Shown here piece by piece: positions 13,589 through 20,822 of a stretch of 30,742 nucleotides of DNA. Under the pieces are notes generated by a model that saw only the letters and a program-made list of their open reading frames with translations, did not search any database and was not told where the DNA came from. Each line of letters begins with the position of its first letter. The first letter of the stretch is position 1. This stretch comes from a virus. The translations under genes were made by a program, and so were the position numbers. The stretch is taken from positions 1 through 30,742 of the IMG/VR virus record IMGVR_UViG_3300039449_000045; one strand, given 5' to 3'.

Positions 13589-15674
13589 AAGTTGGTACGA
13601 GTTTAATGCGCTTGCTAATGGCAACGCTGAAATCTACGTATACGACGAAATTGGATTTTGGGGTATTACGGCAAAAGATTTTGCCCGCGACCTAAAAGAA
13701 ATCGATCCGAAAAGTGAAATTAACCTACGCATTAACTCACCGGGCGGCTCAGTAACAGACGGTATTGCTATCTTCAATTTACTGAAAAACCACAAAGCCA
13801 CAGTGAACGTTTACGTTGATGGGCTTGCGGCTTCCATGGCATCTGTTATTGCAATGGCCGGTGACACGATCACCATGCCGGAAAATGCATTGATGATGAT
13901 TCACAACCCTTGGGGCGGTGCAATGGGAGATGCTGATGAGCTGCGTAAAACAGCCGACGTTCTCGACAAAATGAAGGTTGCACTTATATCTGCTTACTCA
14001 TCCAAAACTGGTCTGGACGCTGATGCTATCGCTGAAATGATGACAGCAGAAACATGGATGACCGGATCGGAAGCATTAGAAATAGGATTCGCCACACAGG
14101 TTGTTGATGAAGTGCAACTTGCAGCTTCTTTTGATCTCGACAAGCTAAACCAGTTCCAAAGCGGCGTTAGAGAAAAATTCAACTCTGCTAAAGAAACCAG
14201 TTCAACCATGACGATTGACGTTAAGGTTGCTGGCTTAGATGACGCTGAAAAGCGGCTCAAAGACTTCCACCAAAACGTTATGAAATCGGCCCCAGCCGAC
14301 AAACCAAAAGAGGAAATTAGTATGCCAGAAGCTACTAACACTCCGGCTACAAATGTGGCCGATAAAGAAGCCCTGCAAGCTAAAGCAATTGCAGACTACA
14401 AAGCAAAAGAGGCAAAGAGAAAAGAGGGTATCAATTCTCTGTTTGCTTCATTCAAGCACCAGTATCCTGAATTACTTGCTTCATGCCTTGAAGATGAAGA
14501 ATGCACCAAAGAGCAGGCATCAGCAAAGTTGCTTGATGAACTTGGTAAAGAACAGGAGCCTCAGCAAGGTGGTTTTAACGCAGCCGTTTACGCTGGTAAC
14601 GGCGACATTGTTAAAGAGTCAATGTCTGCCGCAATCAAAGCAAAAGCGGGTATCAAGGTAGAACAGAATGAACTTACCCACGATAACCCTTATCGTGCAA
14701 TGAGTCTTATGGAAATGGCCCGGGCTGCTTTAAATGAAAAGGGTGTGGGAACTGCGGCTTACGGAGACCGCATGTCTCTCGTCGGTGCAGCTTTTACACA
14801 CGGGAATAGTGATTTTCCTCATGTTCTTGCTGACGTAGCAAACAAGTCTATGCTCCAAGGCTTTGAGGAGGCTAACGAGACTTTTCAACTTTGGACTCGC
14901 CAAGGCTCTTTGTCCGATTTTAAGGTTTCAAAGCGTGTAGGTCTTAATGACTTTGCCTCTCTTCCTGAAGTTCGTCCAGGCGCTGAGTATACTTATGGAA
15001 CTGTCGGTGAACGCGCGGAGAACATTGCACTGGCTACCTACGGCAAGCTTTTTTCAATCAATCGTCAAGCTATTATCAACGACGACTTGGCCGCCTTTAC
15101 GCGCATCCCTTTCCTTATGGGTCAGGCCGCCATTCGCACTGTCGGTGATCTGGTTTATGCGATTCTGACAAGTAACCCTACAATGTCAGATGGAAACTCA
15201 CTTTTCCACGCGGCCAACCATAAAAACCTACAAACAGGTGCAGGTTCAGCTTTGCAAGTTTCGTCGCTAGAGGCTGCTCGTACGGCCATGCGCAAGCAAA
15301 AGCTTGATAAAGGTAACGCGCTCGGTATTCGTCCTGAGTTCTTACTTGTTCCTGCAGCACTTGAAAGCAAGGCTACAAAGTTAATGCGTGACACGGTTCT
15401 TCCTGGTGCGTCTAACGGTGAAAGCAATCCGGTTTCAGGTATGGCACAAGTTATCTCTGAGGCTCGCCTAGATGATAGCAGCGCCACTGCTTGGTATCTT
15501 GCTGCAGGCGCTATGTACGACACTATTGAGGTTGCATATCTTGATGGTAATAACTCTCCATTCCTTGATCAGATGGATGGTTTTACTGTTGACGGTACTA
15601 CTATGAAGGTTCGCATTGATGCAGGTGTAGCCCCACTTGAGTATCGCACCCTTTACAAAGGAGTAGGCGCTTAA
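13572..15674 (+). CDS. ClpP-like prohead protease fused to major capsid protein
   Basis: A 700-residue fusion. Residues 1-185 are a ClpP-type serine protease: INSPGGSVTDG (54-64), nucleophile S88 in GLAASMAS and H111 in MMIHNPWG. Residues about 186-340 are charged and helical, like a scaffold or delta domain. Residues about 345-700 are an HK97-fold major capsid protein of the Mu gpT kind, with YGKLFSINRQAIINDD and NPVSGMAQVISEARLDD blocks. The protease would remove the scaffold region during prohead maturation. An in-frame ATG at 14322 with GAGGA seven bases before it probably also starts a shorter scaffold-capsid product, much as Nu3 is made inside lambda C. Similar protease/capsid fusions are known in other phages. 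Confidence 0.92.
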   Translation: MPQTNKSWYEFNALANGNAEIYVYDEIGFWGITAKDFARDLKEIDPKSEINLRINSPGGSVTDGIAIFNLLKNHKATVNVYVDGLAASMASVIAMAGDTITMPENALMMIHNPWGGAMGDADELRKTADVLDKMKVALISAYSSKTGLDADAIAEMMTAETWMTGSEALEIGFATQVVDEVQLAASFDLDKLNQFQSGVREKFNSAKETSSTMTIDVKVAGLDDAEKRLKDFHQNVMKSAPADKPKEEISMPEATNTPATNVADKEALQAKAIADYKAKEAKRKEGINSLFASFKHQYPELLASCLEDEECTKEQASAKLLDELGKEQEPQQGGFNAAVYAGNGDIVKESMSAAIKAKAGIKVEQNELTHDNPYRAMSLMEMARAALNEKGVGTAAYGDRMSLVGAAFTHGNSDFPHVLADVANKSMLQGFEEANETFQLWTRQGSLSDFKVSKRVGLNDFASLPEVRPGAEYTYGTVGERAENIALATYGKLFSINRQAIINDDLAAFTRIPFLMGQAAIRTVGDLVYAILTSNPTMSDGNSLFHAANHKNLQTGAGSALQVSSLEAARTAMRKQKLDKGNALGIRPEFLLVPAALESKATKLMRDTVLPGASNGESNPVSGMAQVISEARLDDSSATAWYLAAGAMYDTIEVAYLDGNNSPFLDQMDGFTVDGTTMKVRIDAGVAPLEYRTLYKGVGA
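14310..14324 (+). promoter_or_regulatory. internal ribosome binding site and in-frame start in the fusion gene
   Basis: GAGGA (14310-14314) is followed after seven bases by ATG 14322, in frame with the fusion gene at Met251. Initiation here would give a 450-residue scaffold-plus-capsid protein without the protease, allowing many capsid copies per protease. Confidence 0.55.
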
Positions 15675-15701
15675 TAGCGCCTCTTGAAAGAGGATTAAAT
15701 T

Positions 15702-16025
15702 ATGAAGAATTTCGTTCAAGAAGGTAAGGTCTTAACGTTAACCGCCCCAGCGGGCGGCGTAGTGGGTGGCAAGCCTGTAACAATTGGCTCAGTTGTTGTG
15801 GTTCCAGTTTCTGACGCCGAGGCTGGTGATTCTTTTGACGGTCATCGTTGTGGTGTTTTCAGTATTGATACTGCTGATACACCCACGGAAGGTGCAAAGG
15901 CATACATCACAGGCGCAGGCCAAGCAACAGGAACCGCAACAGGCAATACGCTTGTTGGTGTGTTTGTTAGTGCTAAAGATTCCAGTGGCAATGCTGATGT
16001 ATTGTTTACGGGTCAAATAGCGTAA
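15702..16025 (+). CDS. capsid decoration protein, DUF2190 family
   Basis: A 107-residue beta-rich protein. It opens with MKNFVQEGKVLTLTAPAGGV, has the GKPVTIGSVVVVPVSDAEAG block, and ends with FVSAKDSSGNADVLFTGQIA, all features of DUF2190, a small decoration/cement family that trims capsid surfaces. AAGAGGATTAAATT precedes the ATG. It sits directly after the capsid gene, where lambda has D and E in the opposite order. It overlaps the next gene by TAATG. Binding to the capsid is inferred from the family. Confidence 0.85.
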   Translation: MKNFVQEGKVLTLTAPAGGVVGGKPVTIGSVVVVPVSDAEAGDSFDGHRCGVFSIDTADTPTEGAKAYITGAGQATGTATGNTLVGVFVSAKDSSGNADVLFTGQIA

Positions 16026-16309
16026 TGGCAAACATCAGTAAAGTAAAAGGCCGCATGCGTGATGTGGCCCTTTCTCGCTTTGGCGAAGAGGTTTTTATTA
16101 ATGGCATCTCTGTTAAAGCGATCTTTGCTGATGAATTATTTGAAGAAGAACAGGGTACGTTTAGAAAAACTACCCTTTCTATTAAAAAAGAAGATCTTCA
16201 ATTTTTTAAAGAAGGCGATGGTATTGTGGTTCGCAATCGTAATTTTGTCATCACTTACATACCAGATATTCACGAGCCGCTCATAGATTTGGAGCTAAAA
16301 GATGCATAA
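16025..16309 (+). CDS. FII: head-tail joining protein, gpFII-like
   Basis: A 94-residue protein, predicted beta-rich (VFINGISVKAIFADELFEEE, then GIVVRNRNFVITYI and IDLELKDA), which resembles the small head-completion proteins of the lambda FII type. They bind below the portal connector and form the site for tail attachment. Its place between the decoration protein and the tail terminator supports this. It overlaps both neighbours (TAATG before, 8 bases after). The sequence match is modest and rests partly on position. Confidence 0.65.
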   Translation: MANISKVKGRMRDVALSRFGEEVFINGISVKAIFADELFEEEQGTFRKTTLSIKKEDLQFFKEGDGIVVRNRNFVITYIPDIHEPLIDLELKDA

Positions 16310-16730
16310 AGCTCTAGAAATAAGAAACACTGTTTTTGCTAAACTTCAAGCGCTAGAAGGCACGGGCCAAGTCAAAAAGGTAACAAAAGGCGCTCAGCCT
16401 GCCAATGATTACCCATCGGTAAGCGTATTGATTGGGGATGATACCCCAGCCACAAAAGACAGTACGTTTACCAATTGGGATTTAACGGTTTACACTGATG
16501 TATTTATCCGCTCAACGTCTGAAGATGTTGATGCACAAATGCTAGATATTAGAAAAGCGGTTGAATCACAGTTGCTTTCTGACCCTTCACAGGGTTTGAA
16601 CTTTGTTTTTCAAACTGATGCACTAGGCCAGCAAGACCCAGAGCGAAGTGATGCATCAGACCAATACACAAGCGCAACCCGTTTAGCTTGGCACATTAAA
16701 TATCGTGCGCCCACCGTTCCGAGTTTGTAA
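16302..16730 (+). CDS. U: tail terminator, gpU-like
   Basis: A 142-residue protein like minor tail protein U, which caps the tail tube when it reaches its final length and contacts the head. It has an N-terminal helix (ALEIRNTVFAKLQALEG), the strand DYPSVSVLIGDDTPA, the block WDLTVYTDVFIRS and a C-terminal RLAWHIKYRAP strand, a pattern typical of the family. The lambda protein is 131 residues. The start overlaps the FII-like gene. The last bases (TTGTAA, 16725-16730) also form a candidate -35 of a separate promoter for the next gene. Confidence 0.75.
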   Translation: MHKALEIRNTVFAKLQALEGTGQVKKVTKGAQPANDYPSVSVLIGDDTPATKDSTFTNWDLTVYTDVFIRSTSEDVDAQMLDIRKAVESQLLSDPSQGLNFVFQTDALGQQDPERSDASDQYTSATRLAWHIKYRAPTVPSL

Positions 16731-16753
16731 GTATTTAGGCGTTGTCGTATATT
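16725..16753 (+). promoter_or_regulatory. putative moron promoter
   Basis: TTGTAA (16725-16730, four of six to the -35 consensus, overlapping the gpU stop) is 17 bases from TATATT (16748-16753, five of six to the -10). Transcription would start near 16760, right in a 17-base palindrome. It would drive only the small membrane-protein gene. Confidence 0.5.
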
Positions 16754-16758
16754 GTTTA

Positions 16759-16775
16759 CTTGATTATTAATCAAG
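16759..16775 (+). promoter_or_regulatory. palindromic operator candidate
   Basis: CTTGATTA-T-TAATCAAG is a perfect 8+8 inverted repeat around one base. It overlaps the predicted transcription start of the moron promoter. It could be a repressor operator. In RNA a 7-base stem with a 3-base loop would run up to the AAGG that is the only ribosome-site candidate. Confidence 0.45.
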
Positions 16776-16786
16776 GCCTTTAAATT

Positions 16787-17020
16787 ATGAACTCTGTAGT
16801 TATAACAATTTGCGTGGGTATTTTAATAATTGCCCTCATTCTTGGCGTATTAAAGGTTGTAGCTAGTGTGATTTTTCAGGTGGGTCGGCGCATTGAACTC
16901 ATGGAAAAACAGTGCAATCAGAACGTAAGAATAATTAACGAGTTGGTTGATTTGCGCCAAAGCATATTTGATGTAGCGGCTATCGAAAGAGAAGCCCAAA
17001 ACAACGAAAAAGAAACGTAG
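16787..17020 (+). CDS. moron-like small membrane protein
   Basis: A 77-residue protein with one strong membrane helix (about residues 4-31, VVITICVGILIIALILGVLK) and a soluble, helical, charged C-terminus (GRRIELMEKQCNQNVRIINE, then LVDLRQSIFD). No family was recognised. It is set off from the tail operon by its own promoter-like sequence, a palindrome, and two terminators just after its stop. This is the arrangement of morons, genes often expressed from prophages. Known single-span morons act in superinfection exclusion or host fitness, but nothing here shows which. The ribosome site (AAGG, 16773-16776) is weak. Confidence 0.7.
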   Translation: MNSVVITICVGILIIALILGVLKVVASVIFQVGRRIELMEKQCNQNVRIINELVDLRQSIFDVAAIEREAQNNEKET

Positions 17021-17034
17021 ATAAGATTAACAAG

Positions 17035-17058
17035 AACCCGCCCTTGAGCGGGTTTTTT
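17035..17058 (+). terminator. intrinsic terminator 1 after the moron
   Basis: AACCCGC (17035-17041) pairs with GCGGGTT (17048-17054) around CCTTGA and runs into T17053-T17058. It ends the moron transcript 15 bases after its stop codon. Confidence 0.9.
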
Positions 17059-17072
17059 ATTACCCTAATCAT

Positions 17073-17096
17073 ACCCGCCATTGAGCGGGTTTTTTT
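17073..17096 (+). terminator. intrinsic terminator 2, near copy of terminator 1
   Basis: ACCCGC (17073-17078) pairs with GCGGGT (17085-17090) around CATTGA and is followed by T17090-T17096. Stem and loop differ from terminator 1 in only one loop base, so one probably arose by local duplication. Confidence 0.9.
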
Positions 17097-17108
17097 GTAG
17101 GTGTGAAA

Positions 17109-17189
17109 ATGAAAAGACGCGAATTTAAGACCCGTAAGGGTGGAAGCAAGACGGTTCAGAAGCCAAAAAAGCAGAGTAAAGAGGATTAA
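17109..17189 (+). CDS. possible basic micro-protein (26 aa)
   Basis: A 26-codon frame from ATG 17109 to TAA 17189 lies between the terminators and the tail tube gene. The product is very basic (MKRREFKTRKGGSKTV at the start, a lysine-rich end). AGGTG is a weak ribosome site about seven bases before. The Shine-Dalgarno of the tube gene (AGAGGA) is within its last codons, which would allow coupling. It may also be untranslated leader. No family was recognised. Confidence 0.35.
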   Translation: MKRREFKTRKGGSKTVQKPKKQSKED

Positions 17190-17191
17190 TC

Positions 17192-18115
17192 ATGCTTACG
17201 ACTAAAGAAGCAATAGCGCTCAAGATTGAGACAACACAAGGTACAGAGAACGCGCCGAATCCTGCACTTGATGCCATTTTGGTTTCTGAACTTAGCGAAT
17301 CAAATGAAGGTTTGCGGATGGTTGAGCGGCCACTTATCAAGCCTACGATTTCAACCGAGCAATCAATTTTTGCGGGTACGTTGAAAAAGCTCACTTTCAC
17401 CGCTGAACTAAAAGGTTCAGGCGTGGCGGGTACGGCCCCAGAAATTGGGCAGGCGTTACGCTGTTGTGGTCTTGATGAAACTATTGTTGCTTCAACATCA
17501 GTTTCTTATAAGCCTGTTAGTGATTCACATGAAAGTTGCACTATTTATTACTACCAAGATGGCCGCATGCGCAAAATATTGGGCGCTAAGGGCACAGCAA
17601 CTATTAATGCTGAAGCTGGCGGTTTAGGTACCGTACAGTTTGAATTTACGGGTAAAGATGGCGGCTTAGTTGATGCATCTTTCCCGGCTATTTCCTACAA
17701 CGCCACAGTTCCCCGCCCATTTATTAATGTGCCTTTTGAAATTGACGGTTACGGCGCAATTATTAATTCTCTTTCACTGGCATTTAGCAACACTATTTCA
17801 ATGCCGGGTAATGTGCGCGAAGTAGACGGTTTTGCTCAAGTTGAAATCACTCAGCGCGACCCGAACGGAACCATTGACCCTGAAGCGCAAACAAAAGCCG
17901 TTATTGATTTTGAAACCAAATTCAAAAATGGCGCATTGATGCCAATGACAACGGGTGATGTTGGCTCAACACCGGGCAACATTTGGAACTTGAGCCAAAC
18001 CATTGCCATTCGAGATATTGCCCAAGGCGAACGTGATCAGCGCAGAACCGATGATTTGACTTACGGCGCTCACGAAACCAGCGGTGATGATGAATTCACG
18101 CTCGTATTTAAGTAA
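17192..18115 (+). CDS. V: major tail tube protein
   Basis: A 307-residue protein with the layout of siphophage tube subunits. It opens with TTKEAIALKIETTQGTENAP and LVSELSES (about residues 2-38), contains the KLTFTAELKGSGVAGTAPEI block (about 66-85) and an RMRKILGAKGTATI hairpin, and ends in a strand-rich domain (TSGDDEFTLVFK). This pattern matches the Phage_tube_2-type family. Subunits stack in hexameric rings to build the tail. AAAGAGGATTAATC gives a strong ribosome site. It stands where lambda has V, after U and before G. Confidence 0.85.
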   Translation: MLTTKEAIALKIETTQGTENAPNPALDAILVSELSESNEGLRMVERPLIKPTISTEQSIFAGTLKKLTFTAELKGSGVAGTAPEIGQALRCCGLDETIVASTSVSYKPVSDSHESCTIYYYQDGRMRKILGAKGTATINAEAGGLGTVQFEFTGKDGGLVDASFPAISYNATVPRPFINVPFEIDGYGAIINSLSLAFSNTISMPGNVREVDGFAQVEITQRDPNGTIDPEAQTKAVIDFETKFKNGALMPMTTGDVGSTPGNIWNLSQTIAIRDIAQGERDQRRTDDLTYGAHETSGDDEFTLVFK

Positions 18116-18125
18116 GGGTTAATTG

Positions 18126-18470
18126 ATGCAAGCATTAGCAGTTGAAGAAGTGTTTTTGAATAGCCAATACCAGAAAGACGAAGATGGCAATTTAATCACT
18201 GATGAAAATAATGAGCGCATTTTGATGCCTGGCGAACAGGGATTCAAAGTAAAAACGTTAAATTCTTTGCAGTTTTGCGAAGTCATGACTGACGGTTTTG
18301 AAGTGCGCGGCGGTAACCATGTAATGAAGTTTGCAGGCACTCAGCTTTTACTTCGCTATGGTCTCGAAAACCCGTCAATCGTTAACAAACTAAGTGCTTT
18401 GAAAATGACTGAGTTGGCTTATGCTATTTATCACAAATCAGCACTGGCCGAGGCCGAAATAAAAAACTAA
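18126..18470 (+). CDS. G: tail assembly chaperone gpG-like
   Basis: A 114-residue protein before the frameshift region, in the lambda G position between tube and tape measure. It has a beta-rich start (ALAVEEVFLNSQYQKDEDGN) and a helical C-terminal half (GNHVMKFAGTQLLLRYGLEN, then a KMTELAYAIY helix). It is predicted to coat the tape measure before the tube forms. ATG 18126 is preferred over the TTG one codon earlier. The last codons, ATA AAA AAC TAA, carry a slippery heptamer, so a fraction of ribosomes would continue into the -1 frame. Confidence 0.8.
   Translation: MQALAVEEVFLNSQYQKDEDGNLITDENNERILMPGEQGFKVKTLNSLQFCEVMTDGFEVRGGNHVMKFAGTQLLLRYGLENPSIVNKLSALKMTELAYAIYHKSALAEAEIKN
18461..18467 (+). 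other. -1 ribosomal frameshift site A AAA AAC
   Basis: The heptamer AAAAAAC is in the right phase: ATA AAA AAC TAA in the 0 frame, with the stop next to it. It fits the X XXY YYZ rule. Slippage allows entry into the long open -1 frame. Lambda uses G GGA AAG in the same gene pair. Confidence 0.88.
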
Positions 18471-18772
18471 TCATCGCAGTAGAGGTTGCAAAAGAACGAG
18501 ATAAGTTTGACTGCAACCAATGCAAATGGGGTAGGCACTGCGACTCCACAAACCCCGCACCATACCCATATTGGGAAATCAAAATTGATGGCAAGCCAGA
18601 AGAGTTTATAACTTGCCCTCTCGCAATGGTTACCCAGCAATCAAACGGCTTTTTAAATCTTTATGAATTCTATAAGAAGGGCCAGTTGTGCCTTTCTGGT
18701 GGGGTGCTTGAGCAACCCGTTAAATACTTAGAAGCCATGAAGATTATAGACCATCAGGTGAACAGTGAGTAA
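18467..18772 (+). CDS. GT: gpT domain, made as gpGT by -1 frameshift
   Basis: An open -1 frame of 101 codons follows the slippery site A AAA AAC (18461-18467) and runs to TAA 18770, 8 bases into the tape measure gene, which starts at GTG 18765. The fusion would be 215 residues. The T part has four cysteines arranged CX2CX5C and a fourth in FITCPL, which suggests a metal-binding fold, then WEIKIDGKPEEF and a helical end (EQPVKYLEAMKIIDHQVNSE). It has no start codon of its own near the frame entry. gpGT would link the tape measure to tube subunits, as in lambda. Confidence 0.85.
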   Translation, partial: LIIAVEVAKERDKFDCNQCKWGRHCDSTNPAPYPYWEIKIDGKPEEFITCPLAMVTQQSNGFLNLYEFYKKGQLCLSGGVLEQPVKYLEAMKIIDHQVNSE

Positions 18773-20822
18773 GTACGAATTTATAATCTCAGCTAAAGAT
18801 AAAACGGCCCAAGCGTTTGGCTCTGTAAAGTCGGGGCTTGGTGGCCTGAAAGAGAATGCGCTTAAAACCGCCACCGCCGTTGCTGGGGTAACTGCAGCTT
18901 TCGGCGCACTGATGGTTACATCAGCGAACAATGCAAAAGAGTTAAAATCTCAATCACAGTTGGCTGGTGAAAATGTAGAAACATTTCAATCTTTAGCTTA
19001 TGCGTTTGGAATGTTTAACATTGAACAAGAAAAGTTTGCTGATATATCGAAAGATGTTCAGGATAAACTAGGTGATTTCATCGCCACTGGCGCTGGCCCA
19101 TTCAAAGACTTCTTTGAACAGGTTGCACCAAAAGTTGGCTTAACAGTTGATGCGCTAAAAGATCTATCAAGTACCGATGTTCTAATTGCCGTAAAAAAGG
19201 CGATGGATGATGCAAATGTATCAGCCAAAGAGCAAGTGTTTTACATGGAAGCCATTGCAAACGATGCAACGCTTCTATTGCCAGCGTTAAAAAATAACGG
19301 GCAAGCAATAAAGGAATACGCCGAAGAGTTTGAAAATCTCAACTTGGCAATGAGTGAAGCCGAAGTTGATAAAATGGCAATGCTTGCAAAAGAGTTTCAG
19401 CGAATAGAAGCCACCGCAACAAGTATAGGCAATAAACTTGCCGCTAACTTTGCAGAGCCGCTTGGTGATATTCTCGAGATAATTGAGGACGAATTACCAG
19501 AGCACCTAATGAGAGCTGAAATAGCTTTCAAAGGAATGGCCGCAGGTATATTTGAAGTTTCCGCCGCATCAGCCCAGTTCGTTAAGTACAACCCATTTGC
19601 GCTACTCGCCTCAGGTATGAGCCCAGATGATGCGCAGAAGCAATACGATGATTTTAAAGGGACTGCAAATTTACTTTATGACGACATCAATAAACTCCAA
19701 GCCAAGATACAGGAGCTAAATAGCCCAAATTCAGGCGGAGAAGTAGAGATTATCTCTAACGAAGGTGTAAAAAAATTAGAGAATTCCTTTCTTAAATCCC
19801 TTGATATGATCGATTATATTAATGCTAATGCGTTTAACTTTGATGCAATTATGGCAGCCAATGCCTCTCAATATTGGGATGATTTCGGGGAAAGTGGGTT
19901 CTCAGCATTTGAGAAGGCAAGGGAAGGAGCTGACAGCTTTTTAAATAGTTTAGCTCTTATAGATGAAATAAACGCTAATTCGTTTGTTTTTGATGAGGCC
20001 ATGGCCGAAAACGCTACTGCGTTCTGGACCAACTTTGAGCAAAGCGGCTTCACTGCTTACGAAAACCTTCAAGCAGGTAATGAATCGTTTTGGAACCAAT
20101 GGCTAGAAGCGGCCCAAACCAACCTAACAAGCTTTGATGAACTATCAGCGTTTACGATTGAAAGCTTTTCTAACCAAATGGGGAATGCCTTAGAATCAAT
20201 CATCTTTGATTCTGAATCATTAGGTGAAGCTTTTCAGGGGGTAATGCAAAATATGGCGCGTGGAGTGGTTAACGCATTGGGCCAAATGGCCGCGCAATGG
20301 TTAGCCTATAAGATTGTTCAAATGACGGTGGGTAAGTCTACCGCCATTGCAGGCGCTGCAAACATGGGGCTAAATGCTCAAGCCGCATCATTACAAGCAG
20401 GTATAAACGCATACGCCAGTACAGCAGCGATTCCCGTTGTTGGCCCACCAGCCGCCCCGTTCGCTATGAAAGCAGCTTTAGCAGCAACACAGCCTATGGC
20501 ATTTGCAATTAAAGGGCTGTCAGCAGCTAGCGCGGCCGCTTCATTTGACGGTGGTGGTTATACATGGGACGGGGCTAGAATAGGCGGCATGGACGGAAAA
20601 GGGGGTAAGTTGGCCATGCTTCACCCTAGAGAAAAGATAATAGATCTTACAAAGAATAAGGCCGAAGAAAACCGAGTGAGCAATCAGAACATTGTGCAAT
20701 ATCAGATTGACCAAAGAGTAACAGTTAACGCAAACGGAGCAAATGCTAAATCATTTGTTAGGCCATTAAGAAAAGAGCAGCGCAAAAATATGCGTGAAAT
20801 AGAAAGCGTGGTAAGCAGATAA
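18765..20822 (+). CDS. H: tape measure protein
   Basis: A 685-residue tail-length ruler. The N-terminus (YEFIISAKDKTAQAFGSVKS) is typical of tape measures, with a hydrophobic helix at about 36-55 (TATAVAGVTAAFGALM). The middle is helical and contains two 50-residue tandem repeats (344-393, 394-443). A second hydrophobic region, rich in alanine, lies at about 525-595. The end has the FDGGGYTWDG and MLHPREKIIDL blocks common to the family. At about 1.5 angstrom per residue the tail would be near 100 nm, an inference from other siphophages. GTG 18765 overlaps the end of the T frame. Confidence 0.92.
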   Translation: MSKYEFIISAKDKTAQAFGSVKSGLGGLKENALKTATAVAGVTAAFGALMVTSANNAKELKSQSQLAGENVETFQSLAYAFGMFNIEQEKFADISKDVQDKLGDFIATGAGPFKDFFEQVAPKVGLTVDALKDLSSTDVLIAVKKAMDDANVSAKEQVFYMEAIANDATLLLPALKNNGQAIKEYAEEFENLNLAMSEAEVDKMAMLAKEFQRIEATATSIGNKLAANFAEPLGDILEIIEDELPEHLMRAEIAFKGMAAGIFEVSAASAQFVKYNPFALLASGMSPDDAQKQYDDFKGTANLLYDDINKLQAKIQELNSPNSGGEVEIISNEGVKKLENSFLKSLDMIDYINANAFNFDAIMAANASQYWDDFGESGFSAFEKAREGADSFLNSLALIDEINANSFVFDEAMAENATAFWTNFEQSGFTAYENLQAGNESFWNQWLEAAQTNLTSFDELSAFTIESFSNQMGNALESIIFDSESLGEAFQGVMQNMARGVVNALGQMAAQWLAYKIVQMTVGKSTAIAGAANMGLNAQAASLQAGINAYASTAAIPVVGPPAAPFAMKAALAATQPMAFAIKGLSAASAAASFDGGGYTWDGARIGGMDGKGGKLAMLHPREKIIDLTKNKAEENRVSNQNIVQYQIDQRVTVNANGANAKSFVRPLRKEQRKNMREIESVVSR
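19794..20093 (+). repeat. 150-bp coding tandem repeat in the tape measure
   Basis: Residues 344-393 and 394-443 align: both contain I-D-x-I-N-A-N-x-F-x-F-D, M-A-x-N-A and a W-x-x-F-x-x-S-G-F-x-A-Y/F-E core. The DNA has diverged much more than the protein, so the duplication is old. Confidence 0.75.
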
